This document shows, in pieces, positions 1 through 4,721 of a stretch of DNA of 6,761 nucleotides. Within the stretch, counting starts at the first letter, position 1. Each line of letters starts with the position of its first letter. The translations under genes were made by a program, and so were the position numbers. The stretch covers positions 1-6,761 of the forward strand of contig JAFTEP010000285.1 in the NCBI GenBank assembly GCA_017453605.1. The letters run 5' to 3'. Under the pieces are notes generated by a model that saw only the letters and a program-made list of their open reading frames with translations, was not told where the DNA came from and did no database searches. The DNA is from Clostridia bacterium (lineage in GTDB: Bacteria > Bacillota > Clostridia > Oscillospirales > SIG627).

Positions 1-69
1 CAATAATAGCTTATTCACCGAAAACGCTTTAGTTTTATGATAAGAATGATTACAAGAGACGCAGGTAAG

Positions 70-118
70 CCTTCACCCGAAGGGGGAAGGTGTCGCCGAA
101 GGCGACGGATGAGGGGTC
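70..118. repeat. GC-rich two-hairpin intergenic repeat
   Basis: Two small inverted repeats lie side by side, each closed by a GAA loop. The first pairs 70-78 with 82-90 (CCTTCACCC / GGGGGAAGG, one mismatch). The second pairs 92-97 with 101-106 (GTCGCC / GGCGAC, perfect). A GGATGAGGGG tail follows. From general knowledge, intergenic repeats with this look are common in gut Clostridia genomes, where they are present in many copies; copy number cannot be seen from this window. Short open frames on both strands over this element show no protein-like pattern, so I do not call a gene. Confidence 0.55.
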
Positions 119-195
119 CCCGAAACAATAACCGCTCCGTCTCCCTTGCCGACGCGGAAGCGGCGGCGAAAGATGAACGCTTTGACACTGCAATA

Positions 196-216
196 ATTCC
201 GCATTCCGCATTCCGC
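196..216. repeat. Tandem repeat, ATTCCGC x3
   Basis: Three perfect head-to-tail copies of the 7-mer ATTCCGC lie at 196-202, 203-209 and 210-216, followed by ATTA. They sit in the gene-free stretch 1-323. They may be part of the same intergenic repeat family as the hairpins at 70-118. Apart from these repeats and the terminator at 247-278, I see nothing in the first 323 bases. Confidence 0.7.
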
Positions 217-246
217 ATTACCCCTCGTCTGAGCTGAAGCGAAGAT

Positions 247-278
247 GAAAACGACGCCCCGTCCGTAACGGACAGGGC
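247..278 (-). terminator. Intrinsic terminator of the membrane-protein gene
   Basis: Read on the minus strand, the arm at 278-269 (GCCCTGTCCG) pairs along its full length with 265-256 (CGGACGGGGC), allowing one G-U pair, with a three-base TTA loop. It is followed by GTCGTTTT. On the plus strand the G-U position is a C-A mismatch, so the helix is better in the minus-strand transcript. It lies about 45 bases past the stop of the gene at 324-1160. The U-tract is short and interrupted, so efficiency is uncertain. Confidence 0.6.
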
Positions 279-323
279 GGCGCTGTTATAACTCTTTGAT
301 TGTCAATTTGAATCCCGCGTTAT

Positions 324-1160
324 TTACGCCGCTTCCTGAGTGACGGCCGCTTCGTCGGTCTTCGCGGCTTCTTCGGCTTTCTCGACTTCCTCGGCGACCT
401 CACCCTCTTCGATGCGGATGCCGGTTATGTCGTCCTTCTTCGCGCAGAACTTGCAAAGATCGGTCTTGTTGTTGGCGATAGCCGTGGAGACGTCGCCCTT
501 ATAGAGCGTTTCGCTGTTGGCGAGGGCTCCGCAGTCGTCGTGAGTGTGATACTTCTTGCCGAACTGCGTCCAGTAGACGTCGCCGGTCACGACCGCGACC
601 GCGTCGTTCTTCTCCTCGGCGGAGATCGGGTTCCAGTCGTAGCTTGCGACGCCGCCGATCAGAAGGGCGATGACCGCCGCTATCGTCGCGATGGTCTTGG
701 TCTTGGGGTCGGCGTTCTTATTTGTCAGCACGACGATGATGAAGGGGATGAAGGCGAAGGCGCAGACGACGAGCCCCATATTGTTCCACAGCCAGAACAG
801 GAAAGCGTTCTTTTTCGACGCGGGCTTGATGTGGTTCGCTTTCTTCCAGAGCTGAGAGCCGATGATGACGCAGGCCAGGTCAAGCACGAGAAACACGATG
901 ATCTGCCAGAGCTGGGGGATGAACTTGAGGTTGATCTTGTCGAGGAACACCAGAAGCGCGAGCACCTCGAAAACGAGGGCGAGGATCCAGAGCGCGATCG
1001 CTCCGGCGCGGAATCCCGCGGAGCTTCCGGTCGGCGCGGCGGCGACGGTCTTGCGTTCGGACGCGGGCTTTGCCGCCGCGGTCTTAACGGCGGGCTTAGA
1101 GACGGTCGTTTCCTTGCCGCTGTCGACGGAAATGATCTTTCTTTCCTTATTCTCTGCCAT
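324..1160 (-). CDS. Four-helix membrane protein with C-terminal His/Cys metal-binding-like motif
   Basis: A 278-residue protein of unknown function. Residues 1-50 are Lys/Ala/Ser-rich and probably unstructured. Four hydrophobic segments follow at about 52-73, 84-103, 125-146 and 154-174, so it is predicted to be an integral membrane protein. A soluble part holds GKKYHTHDDCGAL (201-213) and CKFC (236-239): H205, H207, C210, C236 and C239 could bind a metal such as zinc. Similar short YH...C...CxxC modules occur at the ends of various Firmicute surface or membrane proteins, usually without known function. The C-terminal 30 residues are Glu/Ala-rich. The ATG at 1160 is supported by AAGGAG about 9 bases upstream on the minus strand. 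It is transcribed alone, divergently from the DUF937 gene, with its own promoter and terminator. I do not recognise the family. The gene is confident; the metal-binding role is inferred. Confidence 0.85.
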   Translation of the reverse strand: MAENKERKIISVDSGKETTVSKPAVKTAAAKPASERKTVAAAPTGSSAGFRAGAIALWILALVFEVLALLVFLDKINLKFIPQLWQIIVFLVLDLACVIIGSQLWKKANHIKPASKKNAFLFWLWNNMGLVVCAFAFIPFIIVVLTNKNADPKTKTIATIAAVIALLIGGVASYDWNPISAEEKNDAVAVVTGDVYWTQFGKKYHTHDDCGALANSETLYKGDVSTAIANNKTDLCKFCAKKDDITGIRIEEGEVAEEVEKAEEAAKTDEAAVTQEAA

Positions 1161-1212
1161 AGTGAGATCTCCTTTTTTGTTTCTTTGTCAGGATGCGGTG
1201 TTTTGTGTTATC

Positions 1213-1241
1213 ATTATAAGGTATCCGGCGCAAAAAAACAA
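1213..1241 (-). promoter_or_regulatory. Promoter for the membrane-protein gene
   Basis: On the minus strand the -10 is a perfect TATAAT (1218-1213), and a weak -35, TTGTTT (1241-1236), sits exactly 17 bases upstream. The predicted transcript start is near 1206, giving a leader of about 45 bases that contains the AAGGAG ribosome binding site of the gene ending at 1160. The -35 matches consensus in only three positions. Confidence 0.6.
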
Positions 1242-1290
1242 GTGTTTTTCTTTTTTTTCGCCTTATGCCGCCTAAAAAATCAAAAATCCT

Positions 1291-1319
1291 TTGACATCGG
1301 CGCCTAAAAAGGCTATAAT
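1291..1319 (+). promoter_or_regulatory. Consensus sigma-A promoter for the DUF937-rubrerythrin unit
   Basis: TTGACA (1291-1296) and TATAAT (1314-1319) are separated by exactly 17 bases, a perfect match to the housekeeping sigma-factor consensus. The start would fall near 1326, leaving a leader of about 30 bases with AAGGAGA at 1344-1350 just before the ATG at 1357. No operator is evident. High basal expression is expected unless a repressor acts here. Confidence 0.88.
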
Positions 1320-1356
1320 TATCTGAGAACCCGAAATAATAATAAGGAGAAAAATC

Positions 1357-1917
1357 ATGGATCTCAATTCGCTTATGGACAGCCTGCTCTCGAGCGAGAG
1401 CGTAAAAGGACTCAGCAAGGTCGCCAAGACCTCTCAGAAGGGCGTCAAGGGCGTGCTTTCCAGCGCTCTGCCCGCGCTCCTCGAAGGCGCTCAGGGTCAG
1501 GCGAAGGACGCAGGGACCGCGGAGAGCTTCGTAAACGCGCTCGCTTCCCACGCCAAGGACGACACCTCCAACATCACCTCCTTCCTCTCCGGCGTCGACC
1601 TCTCCGACGGCAGCAAGATCGTCTCCCACCTGCTCGGATCCGCTCAGTCATCCGTCGCGAAAGACGCGGCTGAAAAGGCGGGGATAAGCACCGAGAAATC
1701 TTCCAATATCCTCTCCGCGGCGGCGCCCCTGCTGATGAGCCTCATCGGACAGCAGACCGCGCAGGATTCTTCTCAGAACAACTCCTCCGGCATCGCCTCT
1801 CTCATGGGAAGTCTTCTCGGCGGCGCGGATCTCGGCTCGCTCGTCTCCGGCGCTCTCGGCGGCTCCGGCAGCTCCGGCGGACTTCTCGGCGGACTTCTCG
1901 GACTGTTCAAAAAATAA
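1357..1917 (+). CDS. DUF937 family protein
   Basis: A 186-residue protein matching the general pattern of the DUF937 family of uncharacterised bacterial proteins. It has an Ala/Leu-rich helical N-terminal part containing ALPALLEGAQ (37-46). A central segment, GSKIVSHLLGS (85-95), is followed by an AGIS..KSSNILS stretch and AAPLLMSLIGQQ (122-133). The C-terminal 40 residues are rich in Gly, Ser and Leu and end in LFKK. No signal peptide or clear transmembrane helix is seen, so it is probably cytoplasmic. The function of the family is unknown. The start is fixed by AAGGAGA (1344-1350) and the strong promoter at 1291-1319. The rubrerythrin gene starts 77 bases after its stop without a recognisable terminator between them, so the two are probably co-transcribed. 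The family call is from memory of the pattern, not a database search. Confidence 0.85.
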   Translation: MDLNSLMDSLLSSESVKGLSKVAKTSQKGVKGVLSSALPALLEGAQGQAKDAGTAESFVNALASHAKDDTSNITSFLSGVDLSDGSKIVSHLLGSAQSSVAKDAAEKAGISTEKSSNILSAAAPLLMSLIGQQTAQDSSQNNSSGIASLMGSLLGGADLGSLVSGALGGSGSSGGLLGGLLGLFKK

Positions 1918-1954
1918 AAGCGTTTTAAGCCGTTCAGAGCGGCGCAAAGTCACG

Positions 1955-1971
1955 TCGATCCCAGCGATCGA
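1955..1971. other. Small inverted repeat before the rubrerythrin gene
   Basis: TCGATC (1955-1960) and GATCGA (1966-1971) form a perfect 6-bp inverted repeat around a 5-base centre, 11 bases before the GGAGG ribosome binding site (1982-1986) of rubrerythrin. It lacks a T-run, so it is not a standard terminator. It could be a weak hairpin in the two-gene message, an operator half-site pair, or chance. I see no PerR-type box here. Confidence 0.35.
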
Positions 1972-1994
1972 ACGAAGAAACGGAGGATAAAAAA

Positions 1995-2531
1995 ATGTCA
2001 AAGTATTCAGGAACTCAGACCGAAAAGAACCTGCTCGCCGCTTTCGCCGGCGAATCGCAGGCGAGGAACAAGTACACCTATTTCGCGTCCAAGGCGAAAA
2101 AAGAGGGCTTCGAGCAGATCGCGGACATCTTCCTTCTGACCGCGGACAACGAGAAGGAACACGCCAAACTCTGGTTCAAGGAGCTTGAGGGCATCGGCAC
2201 GACCGCCGAGAATCTCGCGGCCGCCGCGGACGGCGAGAACTTCGAGTGGACCGATATGTACGAGGGCTTCGCTCAGACCGCCGAAAAAGAGGGCTTCCCC
2301 GAGCTCGCCGCGCGCTTCAGAGGCGTCGCCGCGATCGAGAAGCACCACGAGGAAAGATACCGCGCCCTTTTGAAGAACGTCGAACTCAGCGAGGTCTTCA
2401 GGAAGAGCGGCGTCAAGATCTGGGAGTGCCGCAACTGCGGACACATCGTCGTCGGCACCGCCGCCCCCGAGGTCTGCCCCGTCTGCAGCCATCCCCAGGC
2501 CTACTTCGAGATCAGCGCGGAGAACTATTGA
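1995..2531 (+). CDS. rbr: Rubrerythrin
   Basis: Rubrerythrin, a cytoplasmic non-haem iron protein that reduces hydrogen peroxide in anaerobes using electrons passed through its rubredoxin-like centre. The 178 residues match a short-type rubrerythrin. The ferritin-like four-helix part (about 1-135) carries the di-iron ligands: E20 in AGESQARNKY, E53 and H56 in DNEKEHAK, E84 in EWTDMY, and the E115xxH118 motif in IEKHHEERY. The C-terminal rubredoxin-like domain has C145xxC148 and C161xxC164 for a single Fe. In the classical Desulfovibrio protein the helix motif reads EYTEMY; here the second acid is D87, a conservative change. The start is supported by GGAGG (1982-1986) 8 bases before the ATG. 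It lies downstream of the DUF937 gene with no promoter of its own that I can see, and ends before a strong bidirectional terminator. Confidence 0.96.
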   Translation: MSKYSGTQTEKNLLAAFAGESQARNKYTYFASKAKKEGFEQIADIFLLTADNEKEHAKLWFKELEGIGTTAENLAAAADGENFEWTDMYEGFAQTAEKEGFPELAARFRGVAAIEKHHEERYRALLKNVELSEVFRKSGVKIWECRNCGHIVVGTAAPEVCPVCSHPQAYFEISAENY

Positions 2532-2543
2532 GCTGTGTTTGTC

Positions 2544-2578
2544 CAAGGGGCTCCGTCCCCTTGACCCCGTGAACGGGG
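2544..2578. repeat. Second two-hairpin intergenic repeat
   Basis: CAAGGGG (2544-2550) pairs with CCCCTTG (2557-2563) around CTCCGT, immediately followed by CCCCG (2565-2569) pairing with CGGGG (2574-2578) around TGAA. The arrangement of two short adjacent G/C hairpins resembles the element at 70-118, though the sequence differs. It sits 12 bases after the rubrerythrin stop and before its terminator, so it would be in the 3' end of that mRNA. Confidence 0.5.
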
Positions 2579-2593
2579 GAATAATAAACGCAA

Positions 2594-2638
2594 AAAATCG
2601 GCCGCCGTACCTGAAAAGATACGGCAGCCGGTTTTTTT
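2594..2638. terminator. Bidirectional terminator between rubrerythrin and the small membrane-protein gene
   Basis: The arm at 2598-2609 pairs with 2620-2631 (11 of 12 positions, counting one wobble), with a 10-base loop. A run of seven T (2632-2638) follows on the plus strand, and the six A before the stem (2592-2597) give a T-run on the minus strand. On the minus strand the one mismatch becomes a G-U pair. It therefore ends rubrerythrin on one side. On the other side it ends the minus-strand gene, whose stop codon (2639-2637) overlaps the edge of the T-run. Confidence 0.85.
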
Positions 2639-2869
2639 ACTTTGTCAGTATTGATTTGAGCTTGTTTTCAAGGTCTGAAAGAGCATAATCCGTTTGGCGA
2701 CGATCTTTGTTTACTCCATAACCACCGTCACTCTTTTTCATTTTGCCGATGGGTATTAAAATGATCCCGATGGCACCGACAACCGCACAAATAATTCCCA
2801 ATAAAAAAAACCAAATCCAATAAAGGCCAAACCAAGAATGAACAAAGGGATAAAGAAACAACCGATCAT
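2637..2869 (-). CDS. Small two-helix membrane protein, reading frame split at a T8 run
   Basis: No function recognised. The open minus-strand frame gives 74 residues only if a TTG at 2861 is used, and no Shine-Dalgarno site precedes it. An ATG at 2869 in another frame starts a convincing hydrophobic N-terminus (MIGCFFIPLFILGLAFIGFG), but that frame stops at 2756 after 37 residues. The two frames meet at a run of eight T on the minus strand (2810-2803). One extra T, or a -1 ribosomal slip there, would join them into a 77-residue protein: about 38 mostly hydrophobic residues forming two helices, then a basic and polar tail (GKMKKSDGG, ending KLKSILTK). An AAAGG lies 13 bases before the ATG, a weak and distant site. 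The split may be a sequencing or assembly error in the homopolymer, a true mutation, or programmed slippage. The gene is divergent from the Fic gene. Confidence 0.5.
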
Positions 2870-2910
2870 AACTAACTTTTTGCCTTTATTATCCGGAGAT
2901 AATGTCAATG

Positions 2911-2919
2911 ATTTTACCA
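2911..2919 (-). promoter_or_regulatory. Possible extended -10 promoter for the small membrane-protein gene
   Basis: On the minus strand TGGTAAAAT (2919-2911) fits an extended -10 (TGn plus TAAAAT). The spacing-matched -35 (CTGTTT, 2939-2934) is poor. Transcription would start near 2904, about 35 bases before the ATG at 2869. This is the best candidate I find on this strand, but in AT-rich DNA such matches arise easily. Confidence 0.3.
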
Positions 2920-2921
2920 AA

Positions 2922-2943
2922 AAAACAGACCGAAAACAGACCG
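2922..2943. repeat. Perfect 11-bp tandem duplication
   Basis: AAAACAGACCG occurs twice back to back (2922-2932 and 2933-2943) in the AT-rich gap between the small membrane-protein gene and the Fic gene. It lies next to the possible minus-strand promoter and could be a short operator pair or simply a replication-slippage duplication. Confidence 0.6.
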
Positions 2944-3030
2944 ACAGAATAAAATGAAAACGGCTAAAAAAAACTCCCTTTCGTCTGCGCTTTTGCGCAA
3001 TAAAGTGATGGATTTTTGTTCGTTCGGCAG

Positions 3031-3059
3031 TTGACGCAGCTATAGATCTTTACTATATT
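3031..3059 (+). promoter_or_regulatory. Upstream promoter (P1) of the Fic gene
   Basis: TTGACG (3031-3036) and TATATT (3054-3059) are separated by 17 bases, with five of six consensus positions in each box. The start would be near 3066, giving a leader of about 70 bases. The end of the spacer and the first base of the -10 overlap the first copy of the direct repeat ATCTTTACT (3046-3054). Confidence 0.65.
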
Positions 3060-3085
3060 GAAAAAATCGGCAAAAAATCTTTACT
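3046..3085 (+). repeat. Direct repeat ATCTTTACT overlapping both Fic promoters
   Basis: The 9-mer ATCTTTACT occurs at 3046-3054 and 3077-3085, start to start 31 bases apart, about three DNA turns. The first copy touches the -10 of P1 and the second contains the -35 of P2. A protein binding both copies could cover both promoters. The encoded Fic protein has an N-terminal helix-turn-helix, which makes self-repression a reasonable guess, but nothing here proves it. Confidence 0.4.
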
Positions 3086-3108
3086 TTTTTGCGTTCTTGT
3101 GTTAAAAT
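3080..3108 (+). promoter_or_regulatory. Downstream promoter (P2) of the Fic gene
   Basis: TTTACT (3080-3085, four of six) and TAAAAT (3103-3108, five of six) lie 17 bases apart, with a TG two bases before the -10 spacer end. The start would be near 3115, leaving a leader of about 20 bases with the GTGAGG ribosome binding site (3123-3128) before the ATG at 3136. Confidence 0.6.
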
Positions 3109-3135
3109 AATTAAAGATGAAAGTGAGGTTGCGCT

Positions 3136-4050
3136 ATGTTTTCCTATAAAGGTCTGGAACAAAAACTGAAAGAACGAAACGTCGGACGCTCCGAACTGAC
3201 AAAGCTTTTGGGCTTATCTTCGCGGACGGTCGCGAAGATCGGCAGAGGGGAGAAACTATCTCGCGCGGTAATGGAAAAGCTCGCCGGGTTTTTCGGATGC
3301 GCCGCAGAGGAGTTGTGTCGCGAAATCTCGGACAATCCGATCCTGCAAACGCTGCGGGAAGAAAAAGATGCGAAAATCTCCGGAGGGCTTTATCACGAGC
3401 TGCAGGTGCGTATGACCTACAACTCCAACCATATCGAAGGGAGCCGTCTGACGGAGGATCAAACTCGTTTGATTTTTGAAACAAACACGCTGAACCTCGA
3501 TGACGCTGTACCTGTGGACGACGTGCTGGAAACGGTGCATCACTTCCGCGCCATCGATTATGTGATCGACTGCGCCGAAGAGGAGCTCTCAGAAGAGACG
3601 ATCAAAAAACTGCACTATATTCTGAAACACGATACAAAGGATTCCGCGCTCGACTGGTTTGCGGTCGGCGACTACAAAAAGCGGCCGAACACCGTGGGCG
3701 GAAAGGAAACGGCGAAGCCTAAGGACGTGCCGTCCCGGATGAAAAAGCTGATCGGAGAATACAACGCGAAGAAGGACGTGTCGATCAACGATATTATCGC
3801 CTTTCACGTCGGCTTTGAAAAGATCCATCCGTTTCAGGACGGCAACGGGCGCGTCGGACGGCTTGTCGCGTTGAAAGAGTGCCTGCGTTTCAACGTCGTG
3901 CCCTTCATCATTGAAGACGGCAAAAAGGCGTTTTACTATCGCGGGCTGTCCGAGTGGGACAATGAAACCGGATGGCTCACCGATACCTGTCTTGACGGGC
4001 AAGATACGTTCAAAAAACTGCTTGCGGCGTTTGAAATCGAAGTAAACTGA
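3136..4050 (+). CDS. HTH-Fic protein, predicted self-inhibited AMP-transferase
   Basis: Fic enzymes usually move AMP from ATP onto a Ser, Thr or Tyr hydroxyl of a target protein; some act as toxins. This 304-residue protein starts with a helix-turn-helix of Cro/CI type (about 5-62, including SELTKLLGLSSRTVAKIGRG), which suggests DNA binding. The Fic fold follows. S97xxxE101G102 fits the inhibitory helix motif (S/T)xxxE(G/N). Its place before the core makes this a class II enzyme, kept off by E101. A flap-like segment, GDYKKRPNTVGG, lies at 178-189. The catalytic motif HPFQDGNGRVGR is complete at 231-242 with H231, D235 and R242. No membrane segment is seen. The start is chosen from GTGAGG 7 bases before the ATG. 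The gene stands alone between two promoters and a terminator, with no separate antitoxin gene beside it. AMP transfer and target are inferred. Confidence 0.93.
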   Translation: MFSYKGLEQKLKERNVGRSELTKLLGLSSRTVAKIGRGEKLSRAVMEKLAGFFGCAAEELCREISDNPILQTLREEKDAKISGGLYHELQVRMTYNSNHIEGSRLTEDQTRLIFETNTLNLDDAVPVDDVLETVHHFRAIDYVIDCAEEELSEETIKKLHYILKHDTKDSALDWFAVGDYKKRPNTVGGKETAKPKDVPSRMKKLIGEYNAKKDVSINDIIAFHVGFEKIHPFQDGNGRVGRLVALKECLRFNVVPFIIEDGKKAFYYRGLSEWDNETGWLTDTCLDGQDTFKKLLAAFEIEVN

Positions 4051-4070
4051 GAATAATCCGCGTCAAAATG

Positions 4071-4111
4071 AAAACTCAGGTATGAATCGGCAAATCATAC
4101 CTGAGTTTTTT
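4071..4111 (+). terminator. Intrinsic terminator of the Fic gene
   Basis: A perfect 15-bp stem pairs 4071-4085 with 4095-4109 around a 9-base loop, ending in a run of six T (4106-4111). It lies 20 bases after the Fic stop codon. The A-run at the other foot gives some T on the minus strand too, but the rpsT message already stops at 4141-4175. Confidence 0.88.
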
Positions 4112-4140
4112 ACAGTTCACTTTCTGTGCCGCGGATCCGC

Positions 4141-4175
4141 AAAAAAACACTTGAAAGGCGATTGCCTTTCAAGTG
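4141..4175 (-). terminator. Intrinsic terminator of rpsT
   Basis: On the minus strand CACTTGAAAGGC (4175-4164) pairs perfectly with GCCTTTCAAGTG (4159-4148) around a four-base AATC loop, followed by seven T (4147-4141). On the plus strand the same stem is followed by A, so it works only for minus-strand transcripts. It leaves a 3' untranslated stretch of about 90 bases after the rpsT stop. In that stretch (4176-4264) I see no gene or clear structure. Confidence 0.9.
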
Positions 4176-4264
4176 AAAAAACGCATATTCTTGAGGTCGG
4201 TCGGCGAGACGTCGACTTAGTTGCCGTCCGCGGCCGACACGAAGCGACGACGGGCGATAAACGT

Positions 4265-4531
4265 TCAGGCTCCCAGAGAATTGAGCTTTTTGGTGAACTG
4301 GCTCTTTTTTCTTGCGGCAGTGTTCTTGTGCATATGTCCCTTTGCAACCGCCTGATCCAGCTTCTTGACAGCGTCCTTATAGGTCTTCTGCGCAAGCTCC
4401 GTGTTATTCTCCGAAAGGGCCTTCTCATACTTCTTCATCGAAGTTTTGAGAGCGGAAACGAACATTTTGTTCTGCAGGGTCTTCTTCTCGGTAACAAGAA
4501 CGCGCTTCTTCGCTGACTTGATGTTTGGCAT
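4265..4531 (-). CDS. rpsT: 30S ribosomal protein S20
   Basis: Ribosomal protein S20, which binds 16S rRNA early in assembly of the small ribosomal subunit. The 88 residues begin MPNIKSAKKRV, the hallmark S20 start, are rich in Lys and Ala, and form the expected long helices; GHMHKNTAARKKSQF (66-80) and the ending KLNSLGA match the family. An in-frame GTG two codons upstream (4537) could extend it, but GGAGG (4545-4541) lies 9 bases before the ATG at 4531 and only 3 before the GTG, and the family starts at MPNIKSA, so ATG is correct. The gene has its own promoter (4579-4607) and terminator (4141-4175), so it is a single-gene unit, as is usual for rpsT. Confidence 0.97.
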   Translation of the reverse strand: MPNIKSAKKRVLVTEKKTLQNKMFVSALKTSMKKYEKALSENNTELAQKTYKDAVKKLDQAVAKGHMHKNTAARKKSQFTKKLNSLGA

Positions 4532-4578
4532 TATCACACACCTCCCGTCGAAATGGATTCTTTTTCACAGTAACTCTT

Positions 4579-4607
4579 ATAATAACACGTTTAAAACAAA
4601 AAATCAA
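4579..4607 (-). promoter_or_regulatory. Promoter of rpsT
   Basis: On the minus strand TTGATT (4607-4602) and TATTAT (4584-4579) are 17 bases apart, with four and five consensus matches. The transcript would start near 4572, giving a leader of about 40 bases before the ATG at 4531. The DNA upstream of the -35 (about 4612-4650) is A/T-tract rich and could act as an UP element, as expected for a highly expressed ribosomal gene. Confidence 0.7.
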
Positions 4608-4651
4608 GCCCTTTTGTCGATTTTCTCAAAAAAATCATATATTTTTTTTGA

Positions 4652-4690
4652 CTTTTCCCGCTTATTTGCGGCGCTGCCGCCCGGGAAAAG
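4652..4690. other. Extended hairpin downstream of the large minus-strand gene
   Basis: An outer 9-bp inverted repeat (CTTTTCCCG 4652-4660 / CGGGAAAAG 4682-4690) encloses an inner 5-bp one (GCGGC 4668-4672 / GCCGC 4676-4680), with seven unpaired bases on one side and one on the other. It lies about 30 bases past the stop of the large gene. On the minus strand it is followed by A rather than T, so it is not a textbook terminator. It may still slow polymerase or protect the mRNA 3' end. Confidence 0.4.
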
Positions 4691-4721
4691 AAAATCCGGC
4701 TCTTTTTTTCGCCCGACCGCA

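Noticed and set aside
15..237. Short open frames on both strands at the left end
   Set aside because: They translate the hairpin and 7-bp repeats and give Arg/Ser-rich sequences without start signals.
540..1307. A 255-codon plus-strand open frame over the four-helix membrane protein
   Set aside because: It has Asp/Arg/Glu-rich low-complexity translation, no ribosome binding site, and it crosses the divergent promoter region. The minus-strand gene has a proper start, membrane helices and regulatory signals.
2007..2546. A 179-codon minus-strand open frame opposite rubrerythrin
   Set aside because: It is a shadow of a confidently identified gene, with no start signal and no recognisable domain.
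2986..2999. Small hairpin TGCGC-TTTT-GCGCA in the gap before the Fic gene
   Set aside because: The stem is only five base pairs, with no T-run after it and no gene end next to it, so it is neither a terminator nor a clear attenuator.
4131..4140. Perfect 10-bp palindrome GCGGATCCGC
   Set aside because: It sits between two converging terminators, away from any promoter, so an operator role is unlikely; palindromes of this size arise by chance.
4535..4537. GTG as an alternative rpsT start
   Set aside because: The GGAGG lies only 3 bases from it, and the S20 family starts at MPNIKSA, which is encoded from the ATG at 4531.
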